A stretch of 64,000 nt of DNA, taken from contig NW_026262712.1 in NCBI RefSeq assembly GCF_021869535.1, forward strand, positions 104,970,140-105,034,139. The letters run 5' to 3'. The notes beneath the pieces were generated by a model, which saw only the letters and a program-made list of their open reading frames with translations, searched no databases and had not been told where the DNA came from. The translations under genes and the position numbers were made by a program. Of this stretch, positions 56,001 through 59,000 are shown piece after piece. The stretch comes from Mytilus californianus (lineage: Eukaryota; Mollusca; Bivalvia; Mytilida; Mytilidae). Positions within the stretch are counted from its first letter, which is position 1. Every line of letters begins with the position of its first letter.

Positions 56001-59000
56001 CTGATACACTTTCGGTATAAGAAAATAGATTATTTCTTTGTGTTCCACAAGAACATTAATCCAAGAAAGCATTTTTAATAAAGCACATTTCGAATGTTTG
56101 ACATTGATTTTTTTAAATAAATATATATATGACATGTATGATAACAATCACTACAAAAGTCAAAAAGTCTGAAAAGACCAGTTTTTGTCTGAATTTGCAT
56201 GAATTTTTACTCGACATTCTTAATTTGTCTGAATAATTTTTAAAAATTCTTGACATAGTATGAATTTGTCTAATAAGGTTCTTGATTTTTCTTGACAAGT
56301 GTCTTGACAGTATGAACATTGTCTTAAAATTTCTCGACACTTCCTGTATCATCTGATAAGAGTCTGGATTAGTCTCGACCAATTCTTGACTGTCTTAAAT
56401 TTGTCTCGATCTGTCTTGACATATTCTTGACATTCTTAATAATGTCTGAATATGTCTCGACATATTCTTGACATTCTAAATAATGTCTGAATATGTCTCG
56501 ACACATTCTTGACAGTCTTAAATATGTCTTGACACTATCCGAACAGTATAAATTTCGCCTGAAATGTGAACAGACTTATTCTGCACTGTTTATGACATTC
56601 TATTGCTGTTATATACTCCTTTTTATTATGGCTAAACTAAACTTTGAAGAATCAAGGATTAATTTGGTATAGTAAGATACCCTTTTGGTGCAACTAAGTT
56701 GGAATACCCTGAATAATCCTCCATGTAGTTTAATTTTGATTTATTTTTATTAAACATTTAAGTAATTGTTTTCACTTGGAATATAAGTCGAAGGTATTGA
56801 CAAACAGCATTTAGATTTTTGCCATTCGCAAAACTGCCAGTCAAATTTGCTTTTCCAAAATAGGTGTCTTGTATCTCTTTTGGACCCCACAATTCATCTT
56901 TTGGGTTTGTGTGGCTAAAAAAAGAAGGGGGGGGCTTTCGTTTAGGTCAAAGAATTTGTTCCCATCTTGATTCAAAAACCTTATTCATTTTTTAGAACAA
57001 CCAAAAAACATTTTTTATTCAAATTTGAGTGTTGAATTTTATAATTTTTTATCAAAAATAAATATTTGTGATAACTTCTTCCTGAAAAGAAAAAAATGTT
57101 TAGATCTATATTATGCATGTCTGTTTGAGAACCATTTCATAAGACCGATGATTCCTATAGAAATCATTGATGGGACCCATTATAAATACATTTTTTTTAT
57201 TATTTCTGGAGTAGATAATAATTTTCTTTTAATCTTTGGGAATTATTCAATTTGTTTTTATGTTAAAATAATTAACTTCATAATTTTGATGAAGAAAATC
57301 CATTTCAATTCAATTTTTTTTCATCAAAATGATGATTTTCATTTTCATCTATCAACAAACTTTTTAAATTGTAGTGGCATGGTCAGTCAACTGATAAGTT
57401 GTATGGCTGATTACAGGTAAAGCAATAACTTCTATTTGACAGTTGCGTGTACTCTGGGGTGGGGAATACCTTAATTTTATGGGGAACATCCTGTCCATGT
57501 GTAATACTTAATATATTCCAACAGATGACATTACACAAATTTTTCTTCTGTTAAATGAATGATTTGTATATCATCATAATTTGCTATTTATATAAACCAC
57601 ATTTTGGTATAATAATTATTTACCATATCAACATTGAATATTATGAATGTAGAATGAAATATGTCTACAGTATGATTGGTTTGAATCATTTAATTTATAA
57701 GATTTAGGAATCAAAATTTGTAATTATTTAAAAACCTATATTGAAATTGTTTTATATCAACACACCCACATTTGAATTATTTTATACTTTAGATTTCATA
57801 GCCATATTTGCATTTGTAAAAATATTTATATACCCAAATTTTCAATTATTTTACATGCCCAACTTTTATTTTTGTTGTAAAGAAGTGTAACTTGAAACAA
57901 CAGTATATCATGAATATTGGTCATGATTTGTAAAACTCAGAACTGTCAAGTAAATTTAAGACACCATTCAAAATGTTCAGAATATGTCAAGCCATACTGA
58001 GAAAAAATAAGAATGTCGAGAATATGTCGAGAAATTTCAAGACAGTATTCAAATGTCAAGAATTTGTCAAGAAATTTTAAGACCATATTCAGAATGTCGA
58101 GAAAATGTCGAGTAAATTTCATACAAATTTAATATAAATGAGAATTTGTCAAGAAAAATTAAGACACAAGTCATACTTTTGGAGAATGTCGAGTAAAAGT
58201 TCATGCAAATTAAGACAAAAACTGGTCTTTTCAGACTTTTAGACTTTTGTAGTGAATAAACCATATCAAATGACAGAAATCAATCCTAATCAAGCCAGAT
58301 GTTGCATTAAATACCTATCGTAGTAGCACATGAATCCTTATATTAGTATTAAACTAAATTTGTAACTTTTTAAGATACTGCTGTTATTTAACTGTAACAG
58401 CTTGAACTTTCACTTGGAAACTCTATAGTACATGTATATATATATATATATATAATTGATTTATTGACGATTGTGTACCATTCAGTGAAAAATATTATTA
58501 CATACATGATTGCAAATTCAGAATGATACCATTTTCATGAGATGTGAATATACCTTGCTTTGAAAAAGACATACCCACTTAGTTGGTTGGAATTTAAACT
58601 TACTAGCACAGAAGGTAACAGTTTGCCAGCAAACATGTTACCCTAATGACCCTACAAATGTATAAGCTACCTGGGCACATTATTCTGGCTCTGACTTAAT
58701 CAGTCTTTGCTCTTCCTCTTAAATGTAATTGGGGGAGAAGCAGAACCTACTAATCTATAGATTTTGGACTGACCCAGCAAAGAATTGAACCAATGATCTT
58801 CTGCACTCCCAGCCAGCACTTTACCTCTAGACAACAGTGGACCGACTCAGACAAGAATAGAACCAATGACCTTCTGCACTCCCAGCCAGCACTTTACCTC
58901 TAGACAACAGTGGACTGACCCAGCCAAAAATAGAACCAATGATCTACTGCACTCCTGGCCAGCACTCGACCACTAGACAAAAGTGGACTGACCTAGTGGA

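Noticed and set aside
57025..57420. 131-residue plus-strand frame inside the CACTA-like element
   Set aside because: Rich in Phe, Ile, Asn and Lys as expected from AT-rich DNA; no transposase motif; no upstream or downstream exons recognised.
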